Counted from the first letter of the stretch, positions 9,088 through 18,558 are shown. The stretch is DNA of 64,000 bases from Volucribacter amazonae (GCF_029783845.1 NZ_LWID01000001.1:1782001-1846000); one strand, 5' to 3'. Notes: generated from the sequence alone by a model not told the origin. Made by a program: numbers and translations.

Positions 9088-9274
9088 ATCGTTAATTGAC
9101 TATATTTTGCTACACAATCTTAATTTTTATTTCCAAATGCAGAGAATAAACAGTAAAAAATAATTTAAAAAAACACCACACTTTAATTTGGTAACAGAGG
9201 ATTTTGAGTTTTCAAACAAAATGATGAAGTTGTGTTTTATATTTCAAATGAAAAAGATTTATTATAAATAGAAT

Positions 9275-10351
9275 TTACTGCCTTTCCACTCTCCCCTCAA
9301 CCAAACGAAAAGTGCGGTGATGTTGTCCTTGCATTTTGGCTAATTGTTCGTTGGTGATTGCACTGATAAAAACTTGTGAATGGCTGGCTTGTAGTCGTTC
9401 AGCTAATAATCCTCGCTTATTTTCATCAAGTTCTGAAGCGAAATCATCAATTAAGAAAATACAATGACGATTTTTTTGTCGCATTAAATGTTCGCCCTGT
9501 GCCAGACGTAAAGCACACATTAATAACTTTAATTGTCCTCGAGATAACACGTCTTCTACGGGTAAACCATTTGCTCTAAAGCGGAAATCGGCTTTCTGTG
9601 GTCCAGACATCGTATAGCCTACAGCTTTATCACGCATAAAATTTTGGGCGAGCAATTGAGCATAATCGGTTTCTTTATCCCAGCCTTGGTAAAAACTGAC
9701 GCTGATTTCTAATTCTGGGAGGAATAATTGGCAAGTTTGTTCTATTTCAGGGCGTAAGGCTTCGGCATATTCTGTACGCCATTGGCTTACTTGATATGCC
9801 AATTTGACAAGTTCATTATCCCAAATTTTTAATTCTTCATAATATTGAACTTGTGCTAATGCGGCATTACGCTGTTTAAGCAGGCGGTGTAAACTTGCCC
9901 AAGCACGATGAAATGCTGATTGATGATGAAATAACCCCCAGTCTAAAAAGGCTCGGCGATAACTTGGCCCACCGTTGAGTAAATTTAAACCTTCTGGTGT
10001 AATAATTTGCATGGGTAATAAATGAGCAAGATCAGAAACCTTATTACCATCTTCGCCGTTAATTTTGACGATACTATTACCTTGCCTTAATTTTTGTAAC
10101 CCGACTGACCATTGATGCTGATGCTCTTGTATTTTGCCATGTAGAATAAAGTGCGGTTGATGATAAGAAATTATTCGATTACTGACCGCACTTTTAAATG
10201 AACGCCCATGCCCTAAGTAAAAAATCGCTTCAAGTAGGCTAGTTTTGCCACTGCCATTATTACCAACCAAAAAGTTAAAGCCGTGATCTAATTCAAGATC
10301 AACGGCTGTGATATTTCTAAAATTCTCAATTAATAAACGAGAAAGTGCCAT
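9275..10351 (-). CDS. recF: RecF, recombination mediator ATPase
   Basis: RecF, with RecO and RecR, loads RecA onto gapped DNA at stalled forks. The 358-residue protein has the SMC/ABC-type Walker A motif GNNGSGKT at 30-37, the signature LSRGQLKLLMCALRLAQGE and Walker B FLIDDFASELDE. It starts 4 bases after dnaN and ends the dnaA-dnaN-recF run; gyrB does not follow, unlike in many bacteria. Two uptake signal sequences lie within the gene near 10150 and 10187. Confidence 0.97.
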   Translation of the reverse strand: MALSRLLIENFRNITAVDLELDHGFNFLVGNNGSGKTSLLEAIFYLGHGRSFKSAVSNRIISYHQPHFILHGKIQEHQHQWSVGLQKLRQGNSIVKINGEDGNKVSDLAHLLPMQIITPEGLNLLNGGPSYRRAFLDWGLFHHQSAFHRAWASLHRLLKQRNAALAQVQYYEELKIWDNELVKLAYQVSQWRTEYAEALRPEIEQTCQLFLPELEISVSFYQGWDKETDYAQLLAQNFMRDKAVGYTMSGPQKADFRFRANGLPVEDVLSRGQLKLLMCALRLAQGEHLMRQKNRHCIFLIDDFASELDENKRGLLAERLQASHSQVFISAITNEQLAKMQGQHHRTFRLVEGRVERQ

Positions 10352-10354
10352 AAA

Positions 10355-11455
10355 TTATAAACGCATTGGCATAATTACATATTCCGCACTGGCATCTTCG
10401 CAATCTTCAATAAGACAACTTGAGGACGAATCCGTTAGACGCATACGGACTTGGTTGCATTTTAACGCATTAAGCACATCTAAAATATAGGTAACATTAA
10501 AGCCCACTTCCATTTCTTCGCCAGTATAAGCCACATCAATAATTTCTTCCGCCACTTCTTGTTCTGGGTTAGAGGCGGTAATGGTTAATTGATTTTCGTT
10601 TAATTGTAAGCGAACACTACGCACTCGTTCATTGGATAAAATTGCGGCACGAGAGAAAGCCTGTTTTAATAAATCCCAATTAGCTTCAAGAATACGGTTA
10701 GCGTTGCGTGGCAATACTCGGCGATAATCAGGGAAACGTCCATCAATTAATTTTGAGGTAAATACAATGTTAGGTAATTGAACACGAATATTATTAGTGC
10801 CAATTTGTAACTGAATATTTTGATCGTTATGCTCTAATAAACGCATTAACTCAATCACACCTTTGCGTGGCACAATAACAGAGTGTGCTTGTAATTCTTG
10901 TTCTAACGCAATGGTACAAACTGCAAGGCGATGCCCATCAGTGGCAACTGTACGCAACAAGTTCCCTTCCGTTTCAAATTTCATTCCGTTGAGAAAATAA
11001 CGAGCATCTTGGTTTGCCATTGAAAATTGGGTGGCTTCAATTAAACGGCGTAAGGTACTTTGCGGCAATGAAAACTCCACTTCAGATTGCCAAGCCGCTA
11101 GATTAGGGTATTCTTCCGCAGGTAAGGTAGTTAAGGTAAACTTGCTTCGTCCAGAGCGAACAATAGCACGATCTTCCTCAAGTAAAACTTGAATTTCAGA
11201 CTGTTCGGGAAGACTTTTACAAATATCCAATAATTTTTTGGCAGGGATAGTAATATTTTGGTTTATTGAGCTAGACACAAGTTGTGCTTGGGTGGAAAGC
11301 TCTACCTCCAAATCTGTACCAGTGATAACTAAACGTTCCCCTTCCACTTGCAGTAAAACATTGTTAAGCACAGGAATATTCGGTCGCCCACTTAATACGC
11401 CACAAACTTGTTGTAACGGTTTTAACAAATTTTCTCTTGAAATGATAAACTGCAT
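10355..11455 (-). CDS. dnaN: DnaN, DNA polymerase III beta sliding clamp
   Basis: The beta clamp encircles DNA and tethers polymerase III and other clamp-binding proteins. The 366-residue product matches the E. coli length and shows the three-domain clamp layout, starting MQFIISRENLLKPLQQV and ending with the conserved YVIMPMRL that lines the clamp-binding pocket; TVATDGHRLA is the strongly conserved mid-protein motif. AAGGAA precedes ATG with good spacing. Cotranscribed downstream of dnaA with a 10-base gap. Confidence 0.98.
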   Translation of the reverse strand: MQFIISRENLLKPLQQVCGVLSGRPNIPVLNNVLLQVEGERLVITGTDLEVELSTQAQLVSSSINQNITIPAKKLLDICKSLPEQSEIQVLLEEDRAIVRSGRSKFTLTTLPAEEYPNLAAWQSEVEFSLPQSTLRRLIEATQFSMANQDARYFLNGMKFETEGNLLRTVATDGHRLAVCTIALEQELQAHSVIVPRKGVIELMRLLEHNDQNIQLQIGTNNIRVQLPNIVFTSKLIDGRFPDYRRVLPRNANRILEANWDLLKQAFSRAAILSNERVRSVRLQLNENQLTITASNPEQEVAEEIIDVAYTGEEMEVGFNVTYILDVLNALKCNQVRMRLTDSSSSCLIEDCEDASAEYVIMPMRL

Positions 11456-11465
11456 AGTTTGTTCC

Positions 11466-12830
11466 TTATGAGGATAATGTTCGGATCAAATTAGAAAAAT
11501 CTTCTTGTACACTGGTATCATCTTTGCGTCTTTGTGCCACCGTTTTGCAGGCGTGCAATACAGTTGTATGATCACGATCACCAAAGGCTTTACCAATTTC
11601 AGGCAAACTGCGGTTGGTTAATTCTTTCGCCAATGCCATCGCCATTTGACGAGGGTGAGCAATGGATTTTGTTCGCACCTTACCTTTTAAATCTGACACT
11701 TTAATACGATAATATTCTGCTACCACTTTTTGAATATTCTCAATGGTAACAAGGCGATCTTGCACTGCAATCATATCCTTTAAAGATTCTCGGGCAAAAT
11801 CAATATCAATTTTTTTACCAGTAAAATCTGCGGTAGCACTAATTCTATTTAATGCTCCCTCTAATTCTCGCACATTAGCACGCAATTTTTGTCCAATAAA
11901 AAAAGCGACTTCTTGTGGTAAATCAATGTTTTTCTCTTCCGCTTTTTTTAACAAAATAGCGACTCGTGTTTCTAGCTCTGGCGGATCAATGGGAATACTT
12001 AAGCCCCACCCAAAACGAGATTTTAACCGTTCTTCAATTTTTTCTATCTCTTTAGGAAAACGATCGGAAGCAAGGATAATTTGTTTCCCCCCTTCAAATA
12101 AGGTATTAAAAGTATGGAAAAACTCCTCTTGTGTACCTTTTTTCTCTGCAAAAAATTGAATATCGTCAATAAGTAAGACATCTAATGAACGATAAAAGCG
12201 TTTAAATTTTTCAATGGTTTCATTACGCAAGGCTTTGACCATTTCTTGCACAAAGCGTTCAGAATGAATATAAACCACTCTGGCTTGCTGATTATTGGCT
12301 AGAATGCCGTTACCTATGGCATGAAGTAAATGAGTTTTGCCTAATCCCGTACCACCATATAAAAATAATGGATTTGCCGTAGGTTCACCCGGATTATCGG
12401 CTACTTTTTGTGCTACCGCACGTGCTAATTGGTTAGATTTCCCCTCAACAAAGTTTTCAAAAACGTGCTTAGGATTAAGATTAGAACGAAAAACAGTATT
12501 TTTTTCTACCTCAATATCATTGACAGAACTCGGCTCAGACTGTGCTTTGGTTTCCATTTCTGCCATATTAGGTTCTGCGGATTTAACAGGCTTAATTCCC
12601 TCTTGCAAGCGCACATTAAATTCAGCATTTTGGCTAAGAAATTGGATAATTTCAGTAATTTTCGCCAAATAATGGTTCTGCACCCAATCACGCACAAAAC
12701 GATTAGAGGCATAGAGGATTAAAGTATTACCGCTCACATCCGCCTGTAAAGGACGCAACCATGTACTAAAATCTGTAGAAGAAACCTGATCTTGTAATTG
12801 GGAAAGGCAATCTTGCCATAAAGCAGACAC
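11466..12830 (-). CDS. dnaA: DnaA, chromosomal replication initiator
   Basis: DnaA binds DnaA boxes and melts the origin. The 454-residue protein has domain I (1-80, WxxxxxxLQ helicase-loading domain), a short acidic linker, AAA+ domain with Walker A GGTGLGKT (159-166), Walker B LLIDDIQF (Asp222-223), arginine-rich box VI region, and C-terminal helix-turn-helix with the signature GDRDHTTVLHACKT. The start is GTG at 12830 with a GGAG ribosome site. Heads dnaA-dnaN-recF, divergent from rpmH. Confidence 0.98.
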   Translation of the reverse strand: MSALWQDCLSQLQDQVSSTDFSTWLRPLQADVSGNTLILYASNRFVRDWVQNHYLAKITEIIQFLSQNAEFNVRLQEGIKPVKSAEPNMAEMETKAQSEPSSVNDIEVEKNTVFRSNLNPKHVFENFVEGKSNQLARAVAQKVADNPGEPTANPLFLYGGTGLGKTHLLHAIGNGILANNQQARVVYIHSERFVQEMVKALRNETIEKFKRFYRSLDVLLIDDIQFFAEKKGTQEEFFHTFNTLFEGGKQIILASDRFPKEIEKIEERLKSRFGWGLSIPIDPPELETRVAILLKKAEEKNIDLPQEVAFFIGQKLRANVRELEGALNRISATADFTGKKIDIDFARESLKDMIAVQDRLVTIENIQKVVAEYYRIKVSDLKGKVRTKSIAHPRQMAMALAKELTNRSLPEIGKAFGDRDHTTVLHACKTVAQRRKDDTSVQEDFSNLIRTLSS

Positions 12831-12943
12831 TATCTAGCTCCGTTATCTTTCTATTATTCTCTTTTTGATTCACAGCCATTCATTCTACAATAAAGACAAT
12901 AAAAGATCTTTAGCCAAATAACAAAAAAACTAAAAAAGGTTAC

Positions 12944-12971
12944 TTGAGCTTTTATGATAAATCCGTATAAT
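12944..12971 (+). promoter_or_regulatory. Sigma-70 promoter for rpmH operon (upstream)
   Basis: TTGAGC at 12944-12949 and a perfect TATAAT at 12966-12971 are separated by 16 bases. Transcription would start near 12978 and read a leader of about 180 bases into rpmH-rnpA. Confidence 0.6.
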
Positions 12972-13061
12972 TCAGCCGTTATTATTAACAACATATAGGC
13001 GAAAAAATAAACGAAAACGCAGTGTTTTTACTTTATTCGCTTGTATTTTTACTATTCTGAT

Positions 13062-13090
13062 TTGACGAACTTAGGAATTAAGATTAAAAT
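13062..13090 (+). promoter_or_regulatory. Second sigma-70 promoter for rpmH operon
   Basis: TTGACG at 13062-13067 and TAAAAT at 13085-13090 are separated by 17 bases, about 65 bases before the rpmH start codon. Tandem promoters before rpmH are known in E. coli. Confidence 0.6.
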
Positions 13091-13157
13091 TCCGTTCTTC
13101 ATTTTATTATTGTAACCCTTATTTTTACAACAAATTGAATTAAGTGAGTAGAACATT

Positions 13158-13292
13158 ATGAAACGTACATTTCAACCATCAGTATTAAAACGTAGCCGTA
13201 CTCACGGTTTTCGTGCACGTATGGCAACTAAAAACGGCCGTCAGGTATTAGCTCGCCGTCGTGCTAAAGGTCGTAAGCGTTTAAGTGCATAA
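13158..13292 (+). CDS. rpmH: Ribosomal protein bL34
   Basis: A 44-residue, extremely basic protein beginning MKRTFQPSVLKRSRTHGF and ending GRKRLSA, the hallmark of bL34 of the large ribosomal subunit. Length and sequence match the family over the whole protein. It lies 18 bases upstream of rnpA, the near-universal rpmH-rnpA pairing, and is divergent from dnaA. Confidence 0.98.
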   Translation: MKRTFQPSVLKRSRTHGFRARMATKNGRQVLARRRAKGRKRLSA

Positions 13293-13310
13293 TCTTAATC
13301 CGCATAACCT

Positions 13311-13679
13311 GTGATTAAGTTTAATTTTTCTAGGGAGTTACGTTTAGTAACTCCTGTTCAATTTAAATCTGTTTTCCAAGAACCGCTCAAAGCGAGTTCA
13401 CCTGAAATTACCATTCTTGCTCGCCCTAATCAACTTGAAATACCTCGACTAGGTCTAACCGTAGCAAAAAAATATGTCAAAAAAGCCCATGATCGTAATC
13501 GTATTAAACGAATTTGTCGTGAAAGTTTTCGTTTAAAGCAACATCAACTCCCTCGTTGTGATTTCGTTATTATTGGCAAAAAAGGCATTGGTAATCTGGA
13601 TAACCAGAGTTTAAACCAATTATTAGACAAGTTATGGCGAAGACACATTCGTTTGGCACAAAAATCTTTATCTCGCTAA
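13311..13679 (+). CDS. rnpA: RnpA, protein component of RNase P
   Basis: RnpA assists the RNase P RNA in maturing tRNA 5' ends. The 122-residue basic protein begins with GTG (MIKFNFSREL) and carries the RNR signature KKAHDRNRIKRICRESFR. Family length is about 119 residues. Its last 46 bases overlap yidD in another frame, a conserved feature of this locus. Confidence 0.96.
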   Translation: MIKFNFSRELRLVTPVQFKSVFQEPLKASSPEITILARPNQLEIPRLGLTVAKKYVKKAHDRNRIKRICRESFRLKQHQLPRCDFVIIGKKGIGNLDNQSLNQLLDKLWRRHIRLAQKSLSR

Positions 13680-13897
13680 TTCGGGTATATCAACTCACGA
13701 TAAGTCCTCTACTTGGACCACGTTGTCGTTTTACCCCAACTTGTTCTCAATATGGTATTGAAGCATTAAAAAGCTATGGTGTAGTAAAAGGTGGTTGGCT
13801 TACGCTCAAGCGTGTATTAAAATGTCATCCTTTAAGTGCTGGTGGATATGATCCCGTTCCACCTCGTCAATCTATAACAAATAAAGAGAAACAATAA
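13634..13897 (+). CDS. yidD: YidD, membrane protein insertion efficiency factor
   Basis: YidD is a small inner-membrane-associated protein that helps YidC-dependent insertion. The 87-residue product contains RVYQLTISPLLGPRCRF, TCSQYGIEAL and KRVLKCHPLSAGGYDPVP, including the three conserved cysteines. It overlaps rnpA by 46 bases and its stop codon overlaps the yidC ATG (TAATG), so all three are coupled. Confidence 0.96.
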   Translation: MAKTHSFGTKIFISLIRVYQLTISPLLGPRCRFTPTCSQYGIEALKSYGVVKGGWLTLKRVLKCHPLSAGGYDPVPPRQSITNKEKQ

Positions 13898-15516
13898 TGG
13901 ATTCAACAAGACGCAGTTTATTAGTTATCGCTCTCCTGTTTGTATCTTTTTTGGTGTATCAGCAATGGCAAATGGATTACCATTCGCCAAAACCTGCCGC
14001 CACAGAACAACAAACAACAGCATTTTCTGACACCCCTGTCTCAAGCAGTTCAACCTCAATGGTGGATAACCAAGCAACAGGGCGAATTATTACCTTAGAA
14101 AACGATGTATTTCGTTTAAAAATAGACACCTTAGGTGGCGATGTAGTGGAATCTGAATTATTAAAATATGATGAAACCCTAGATTCCAACCAACCTTTTG
14201 TGTTGTTACAAGATGATCCTGCTCATATTTATGTCGCTCAAAGTGGTCTCATTGGTAAAGATGGGATTGATAGCAATGCAGGACGTGCGAATTATCAAGT
14301 TGAGGGCGATTACTTTAAACTTGCCGAGGGCGAACAGCAACTAGTTGTGCCATTAACCTTAGAAAAAGATGGGGTAACCTATCGTAAAACCTTTATTTTG
14401 AAACCACAGGCTTACGATGTCGCCGTTAATTTTGAGATTGAAAATAACAGTGCCAACACCATTGAAGTTCAACCGTATGGACAACTAAAACATAAATTGG
14501 TAGATAGTTCGGGCAATATTGCAATGCCCACTTATACAGGCGGTGCATATTCTTCTGCCGATACCAATTATAAAAAATACAGTTTTGAAGATATGGAAAA
14601 AGCCAATTTATCCATTGACACCAAAGCGGGCTGGGTTGCGGTATTACAACATTATTTCGTTTCTGCTTGGATCCCAAATCAAGATGCAGAAAATCAACTT
14701 TATAGCCGTACCGCCAATGGATTAGGCTTTATTGGTTATCGTGGGCCTGTTACGGTTGTTCCAGCAGGACAAAGCCAAGTAATTAGCAGTAAATTATGGA
14801 CTGGGCCTAAATTGCAAAATGATATGGAAAAAGTAGCGAACAACCTAGATTTAACCGTAGATTATGGTTGGGCTTGGTTTATTTCTAAACCTTTATTTAT
14901 GTTGCTTGAGCTTATTCAAAGTATCGTGAAAAACTGGGGTTTAGCAATTATTGGCGTTACTTTAGTGGTTAAAGCTATTCTTTATCCATTGACTAAAGCA
15001 CAATATACCTCAATGGCAAAAATGCGTATGTTGCAACCAAAATTGCAGGAAATGCGTGAGCGTTTTGGCGATGATCGTCAACGTATGAGCCAAGAAATGA
15101 TGAAACTTTACAAAGAGGAAAAAGTCAATCCATTAGGTGGCTGCTTACCAATTCTATTGCAAATGCCGATTTTCATTGCCTTATATTGGATGTTTATGGA
15201 AGCGGTGGAATTACGCCACGCCCCATTCTTTGGCTGGATTCAAGATTTATCTGCCCCAGATCCTTATTATATTTTACCGATCTTAATGGGTGGCTCAATG
15301 TTCCTGTTGCAAAAATTATCGCCAACGCCTATGGCTGATCCTATGCAACAACGGATTATGAATTTTATGCCATTAGTGTTTACCGTATTCTTCCTTTGGT
15401 TCCCATCAGGGTTGGTTTTATACTGGTTAGCTTCTAACTTGATTACCATTGCCCAACAGCAATTAATTTATCGAGGATTAGAGAAAAAAGGCTTACATTC
15501 AAGAGCGAAAAAATAA
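13897..15516 (+). CDS. yidC: YidC, membrane protein insertase
   Basis: YidC inserts and folds inner-membrane proteins, alone or with SecYEG. The 539-residue protein has an N-terminal membrane anchor (about 7-21), a large periplasmic beta domain (about 60-320) and the conserved five-helix core from about 345. The cytoplasmic hairpin YPLTKAQYTSMAKMRMLQPK is intact. In the hydrophilic groove the basic residue is Lys359 (LVVKAILYP) where E. coli has Arg366. The basic C-terminal tail is short. Followed by a strong terminator. Confidence 0.97.
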   Translation: MDSTRRSLLVIALLFVSFLVYQQWQMDYHSPKPAATEQQTTAFSDTPVSSSSTSMVDNQATGRIITLENDVFRLKIDTLGGDVVESELLKYDETLDSNQPFVLLQDDPAHIYVAQSGLIGKDGIDSNAGRANYQVEGDYFKLAEGEQQLVVPLTLEKDGVTYRKTFILKPQAYDVAVNFEIENNSANTIEVQPYGQLKHKLVDSSGNIAMPTYTGGAYSSADTNYKKYSFEDMEKANLSIDTKAGWVAVLQHYFVSAWIPNQDAENQLYSRTANGLGFIGYRGPVTVVPAGQSQVISSKLWTGPKLQNDMEKVANNLDLTVDYGWAWFISKPLFMLLELIQSIVKNWGLAIIGVTLVVKAILYPLTKAQYTSMAKMRMLQPKLQEMRERFGDDRQRMSQEMMKLYKEEKVNPLGGCLPILLQMPIFIALYWMFMEAVELRHAPFFGWIQDLSAPDPYYILPILMGGSMFLLQKLSPTPMADPMQQRIMNFMPLVFTVFFLWFPSGLVLYWLASNLITIAQQQLIYRGLEKKGLHSRAKK

Positions 15517-15521
15517 TATAG

Positions 15522-15546
15522 AAAAGCGTCCTCTGACGCTTTTTTA
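15522..15546 (+). terminator. Terminator of the rpmH-rnpA-yidD-yidC operon
   Basis: AAAAGCGTC and GACGCTTTT form a nine-pair stem around a CTCT loop, ending in six Ts, just 6 bases after the yidC stop. Confidence 0.9.
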
Positions 15547-15583
15547 TTTATAGTGGAACGGCGATAAAATAAAGTCAAAACGC

Positions 15584-15621
15584 ACCGCACTTTTGTCGTG
15601 CAGACGTTAACAAAGTGCGGT
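15584..15621. repeat. Inverted pair of uptake signal sequences upstream of mnmE
   Basis: ACCGCACTTTT and AAAGTGCGGT face each other across about 17 bases, 19 bases before the mnmE start. Such opposed uptake sequences can form a hairpin; here it precedes a gene and lacks a clear T-run on the exit side, so any terminator role would be weak. Confidence 0.6.
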
Positions 15622-15639
15622 CTATTTTAGGAAAATTTT

Positions 15640-17004
15640 ATGCAACAAAAAGAAACCATTGTGGCACAAGCCACGCCCATTGGACGTGGGGGCATTGGCA
15701 TATTAAGGGTATCAGGTCCACAAGCAAGCAATGTGGCACAAGCAGTTTTAGGTAAATGCCCTAAACCTAGAATGGCAGATTATTTGCCCTTTAAAGATGC
15801 CGATGGCACAATCCTTGACCAAGGTATTGCCCTTTATTTTAAAGCCCCTCATTCCTTTACTGGCGAAGATATATTGGAATTACAAGGGCATGGCGGACAA
15901 GTGGTCTTGGATTTATTATTAAAGCGGATTTTACAACTTGAAAATGTGCGTTTAGCTCGTCCTGGTGAATTTTCTGAGCAAGCCTTTTTAAATGATAAAT
16001 TAGATCTTGCCCAAGCCGAGGCGATTGCTGATTTAATTGATGCCAGCTCAGAACAGGCTGCACGTTCTGCGTTAAAATCTCTACAAGGGGAATTTTCAAA
16101 TAAAATCAATCAACTGGTTGAACAATTAATTTATTTACGCACCTATGTAGAGGCGGCAATTGATTTTCCAGATGAAGACATTGATTTTCTTGCTGACGGC
16201 AAAATTGAGGGGCATTTACAACAAATTATGCAACAACTTGAGCAAGTCCAACTGCAAGCTAAGCAAGGTTCAATATTGCGTGAAGGTATGAAAGTGGTTA
16301 TTGCTGGACGTCCTAATGCAGGAAAATCCAGTTTATTAAATGCCTTAGCTGGGCGTGAAGCAGCGATTGTTACCGATATTGCTGGTACTACTCGTGATAT
16401 TTTGCGTGAACATATCCATATTGACGGTATGCCTTTGCATATTATTGACACCGCAGGTTTGCGTGAGGCAACTGATGAAGTAGAAAAAATTGGGATTAAC
16501 CGAGCTTGGCAGGAAATTAAACAAGCTGATGCGATTTTATTAATGTTAGACAGCACAGAACCAGATAATCAAGATATAGAAAAAGTGCGGTCAGAATTTT
16601 TACAAAAATTACCTGCCCATATTCCTGTTACCCTTATTCGTAACAAGGTTGATCTCACAGGCGAGCAAGAGGGAATAAGCCAACAACAGGATTATACCCT
16701 AATCCGTTTATCCGCCAAAACACAGCATGGTGTAGGCTTATTGCGTGAACATTTAAAACAAACAATGGGCTATCAATCTAGCACTGAGGGTGGTTTTTTA
16801 GCTCGCCGCCGCCATTTACAAGCATTAAACCAAGCGGCTCAACATCTCGCTCAAGGACATATTCAACTCACTGAATACTTAGCTGGCGAGCTATTAGCCG
16901 AAGAATTGCGTCTTGCCCAACAACAACTTAGTGAAATTACAGGACAATTTACCTCAGATGACCTATTGACCCATATTTTTAGTTCATTCTGTATCGGTAA
17001 ATAA
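15640..17004 (+). CDS. mnmE: MnmE, tRNA U34-modifying GTPase
   Basis: MnmE works with MnmG to install the carboxymethylaminomethyl (cmnm5) group on wobble uridine, using folate and GTP. The 454-residue protein has the N-terminal folate-binding domain, a helical domain, and an inserted Ras-like G domain with G1 GRPNAGKSS, G2 GTTRD, G3 DTAGLRE and G4 NKVD. It ends with the catalytic CIGK. An uptake sequence forms codons near 16583. It follows the yidC operon with its own leader. Confidence 0.98.
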   Translation: MQQKETIVAQATPIGRGGIGILRVSGPQASNVAQAVLGKCPKPRMADYLPFKDADGTILDQGIALYFKAPHSFTGEDILELQGHGGQVVLDLLLKRILQLENVRLARPGEFSEQAFLNDKLDLAQAEAIADLIDASSEQAARSALKSLQGEFSNKINQLVEQLIYLRTYVEAAIDFPDEDIDFLADGKIEGHLQQIMQQLEQVQLQAKQGSILREGMKVVIAGRPNAGKSSLLNALAGREAAIVTDIAGTTRDILREHIHIDGMPLHIIDTAGLREATDEVEKIGINRAWQEIKQADAILLMLDSTEPDNQDIEKVRSEFLQKLPAHIPVTLIRNKVDLTGEQEGISQQQDYTLIRLSAKTQHGVGLLREHLKQTMGYQSSTEGGFLARRRHLQALNQAAQHLAQGHIQLTEYLAGELLAEELRLAQQQLSEITGQFTSDDLLTHIFSSFCIGK

Positions 17005-17039
17005 TCCTAGATAATCAAAAAATAAACCCATTTATCAAT

Positions 17040-17073
17040 TATAGTCGTCTTATATTAAAATAGGACGACTATA
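17040..17073. repeat. Minimal copy of the TATAGTCG palindromic repeat
   Basis: Perfect 10-base arms TATAGTCGTC and GACGACTATA enclose a 14-base TA-rich loop, between the convergent ends of mnmE and ubiD. It could serve both genes as a transcript-end hairpin. See 18598 for the full-length form. Confidence 0.75.
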
Positions 17074-17079
17074 AAAATG

Positions 17080-18558
17080 TTACAAAATCCCCAACTCGTC
17101 CCATAATTGATCTATACGCTTTACGACTTCTGGATCTTTTTTGATCGGTGTTCCCCATTCTCTTTGGGTTTCACCCTGCCATTTATTGGTGGCATCTATG
17201 CCCATTTTTGAGCCTAATCCAGCAATAGGGGAAGCAAAGTCAAGATAATCTATGGGGGTATTCTCTACGAGCGTCAGATCACGAGCAGGATCGCAACGTG
17301 TGGTGATTGCCCAAATAACATCTTTCCAATCTCGTGCGTTAATATCATCATCACAAACAATCACAAACTTGGTGTACATAAACTGACGTAAAAACGACCA
17401 AACCCCCATCATCACACGTTTCGCATGACCAGCATATTGTTTTTTCATGGTTACTACCGCCAAACGATAAGAACAGCCCTCTGGCGGTAGGTAGAAATCT
17501 ACAATTTCAGGGAATTGCTTTTGTAAAATTGGAATAAAGACTTCATTTAATGCTTCGCCCAATACCGCAGGTTCATCAGGCGGACGCCCTGTGTAAGTGG
17601 AATGATAAATGGGATTTTGTCGCATGGTTATATGGGTTACAGTAAAAACAGGAAAATATTCTTGTTCATTGTAATAACCGGTATGATCGCCATAAGGACC
17701 TTCTAAGGCTTGTTCCTTGGGATCAATATAGCCCTCAAGCACAATTTCCGCACTGGCAGGCACTTGTAAATCATTACTCACTGACTTCACGACTTCAGTT
17801 TTATTGCCTCGTAACAATCCAGCAAAAGCATATTCTGACAAACTATCAGGAATAGGGGTTACCGCACTTAGGATCGTTGCGGGATCTGCCCCTAATGCCA
17901 CTGAAACAGGAAAAGGCTGATTAGGGTTGGCTTGTTGCCATTCTTGAAAATCTAATGCCCCACCACGATGAGAAAGCCAACGCATAATTAATTTATTTTT
18001 GCCAATAAGTTGTTGACGATAAATCCCCAAATTTTGCCGAGATTTATGTGGACCTTTTGTAATGGTTAATCCCCATGTAATTAAAGGAGCGATATCATCT
18101 TTCCAACATTGCATAATAGGCAGTTGATAAAGATCTACCTGCTCATCTTGCCAAATAATCTGTTGGCAATCCGCCTTATTAAGTACCTTAGTTGGCATAT
18201 TTAACACTTGTTTCCACTGTGGTAACTGCCCCATAAGCTGTTTAAGTCCCTTTGGCGGTTCAGGCTCTTTCAGAAATGCCAATAATTTTCCCACTTCTCG
18301 CAAAGCCTGTGTATCCTGTTGCCCCATACCCAAGGCAACACGTTTTGCCGTACCAAATAAATTGCATAAGACAGGCATAGCAAACCCTTTTGGCTTTTCA
18401 AATAACAAAGCAGGACCGCCAGCTCGTAAAGTGCGGTCTGCAATTTCCGTCATTTCTAAATAGGGATCAATTTCCTGTGAAATACGTTTTAATTCGCCTT
18501 GTTGTTCCAATAAGGCAATAAAATCACGCAAATTTTTATATTTCATTGTTGTCATCAT
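17080..18558 (-). CDS. ubiD: UbiD, 4-hydroxy-3-polyprenylbenzoate decarboxylase
   Basis: UbiD is the prenylated-FMN-dependent decarboxylase of ubiquinone synthesis; the cofactor is made by UbiX (not in the window). The 492-residue product aligns end to end with E. coli UbiD, with QNLGIYRQQLIGKNKLIMRW, the EGPYGDHTGYY active-site stretch and YTGRPPDEPAVLG. ATG at 18558 or the adjacent ATG at 18555 may start it. An uptake sequence lies near 18428. It is a single gene convergent with mnmE. Confidence 0.96.
   Translation of the reverse strand: MMTTMKYKNLRDFIALLEQQGELKRISQEIDPYLEMTEIADRTLRAGGPALLFEKPKGFAMPVLCNLFGTAKRVALGMGQQDTQALREVGKLLAFLKEPEPPKGLKQLMGQLPQWKQVLNMPTKVLNKADCQQIIWQDEQVDLYQLPIMQCWKDDIAPLITWGLTITKGPHKSRQNLGIYRQQLIGKNKLIMRWLSHRGGALDFQEWQQANPNQPFPVSVALGADPATILSAVTPIPDSLSEYAFAGLLRGNKTEVVKSVSNDLQVPASAEIVLEGYIDPKEQALEGPYGDHTGYYNEQEYFPVFTVTHITMRQNPIYHSTYTGRPPDEPAVLGEALNEVFIPILQKQFPEIVDFYLPPEGCSYRLAVVTMKKQYAGHAKRVMMGVWSFLRQFMYTKFVIVCDDDINARDWKDVIWAITTRCDPARDLTLVENTPIDYLDFASPIAGLGSKMGIDATNKWQGETQREWGTPIKKDPEVVKRIDQLWDELGIL

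Larger units (their letters stand above)
12831..13157. other. dnaA-rpmH intergenic region
   Basis: This 327-base AT-rich gap holds the divergent promoters of dnaA and rpmH. I searched by eye for DnaA boxes (TTATNCACA) on both strands and found no good match, only one 7/9 sequence TGATTCACA near 12869, and no obvious 13-mer array. It therefore does not look like the replication origin. Confidence 0.6.

Noticed and set aside
12337..12722. Long plus-strand reading frames opposite dnaA
   Set aside because: They lie fully antisense to the well-conserved dnaA, have no ribosome site and no family-like sequence.
12831..13157. oriC beside dnaA
   Set aside because: No cluster of DnaA boxes and no obvious AT-rich 13-mers were found by eye.
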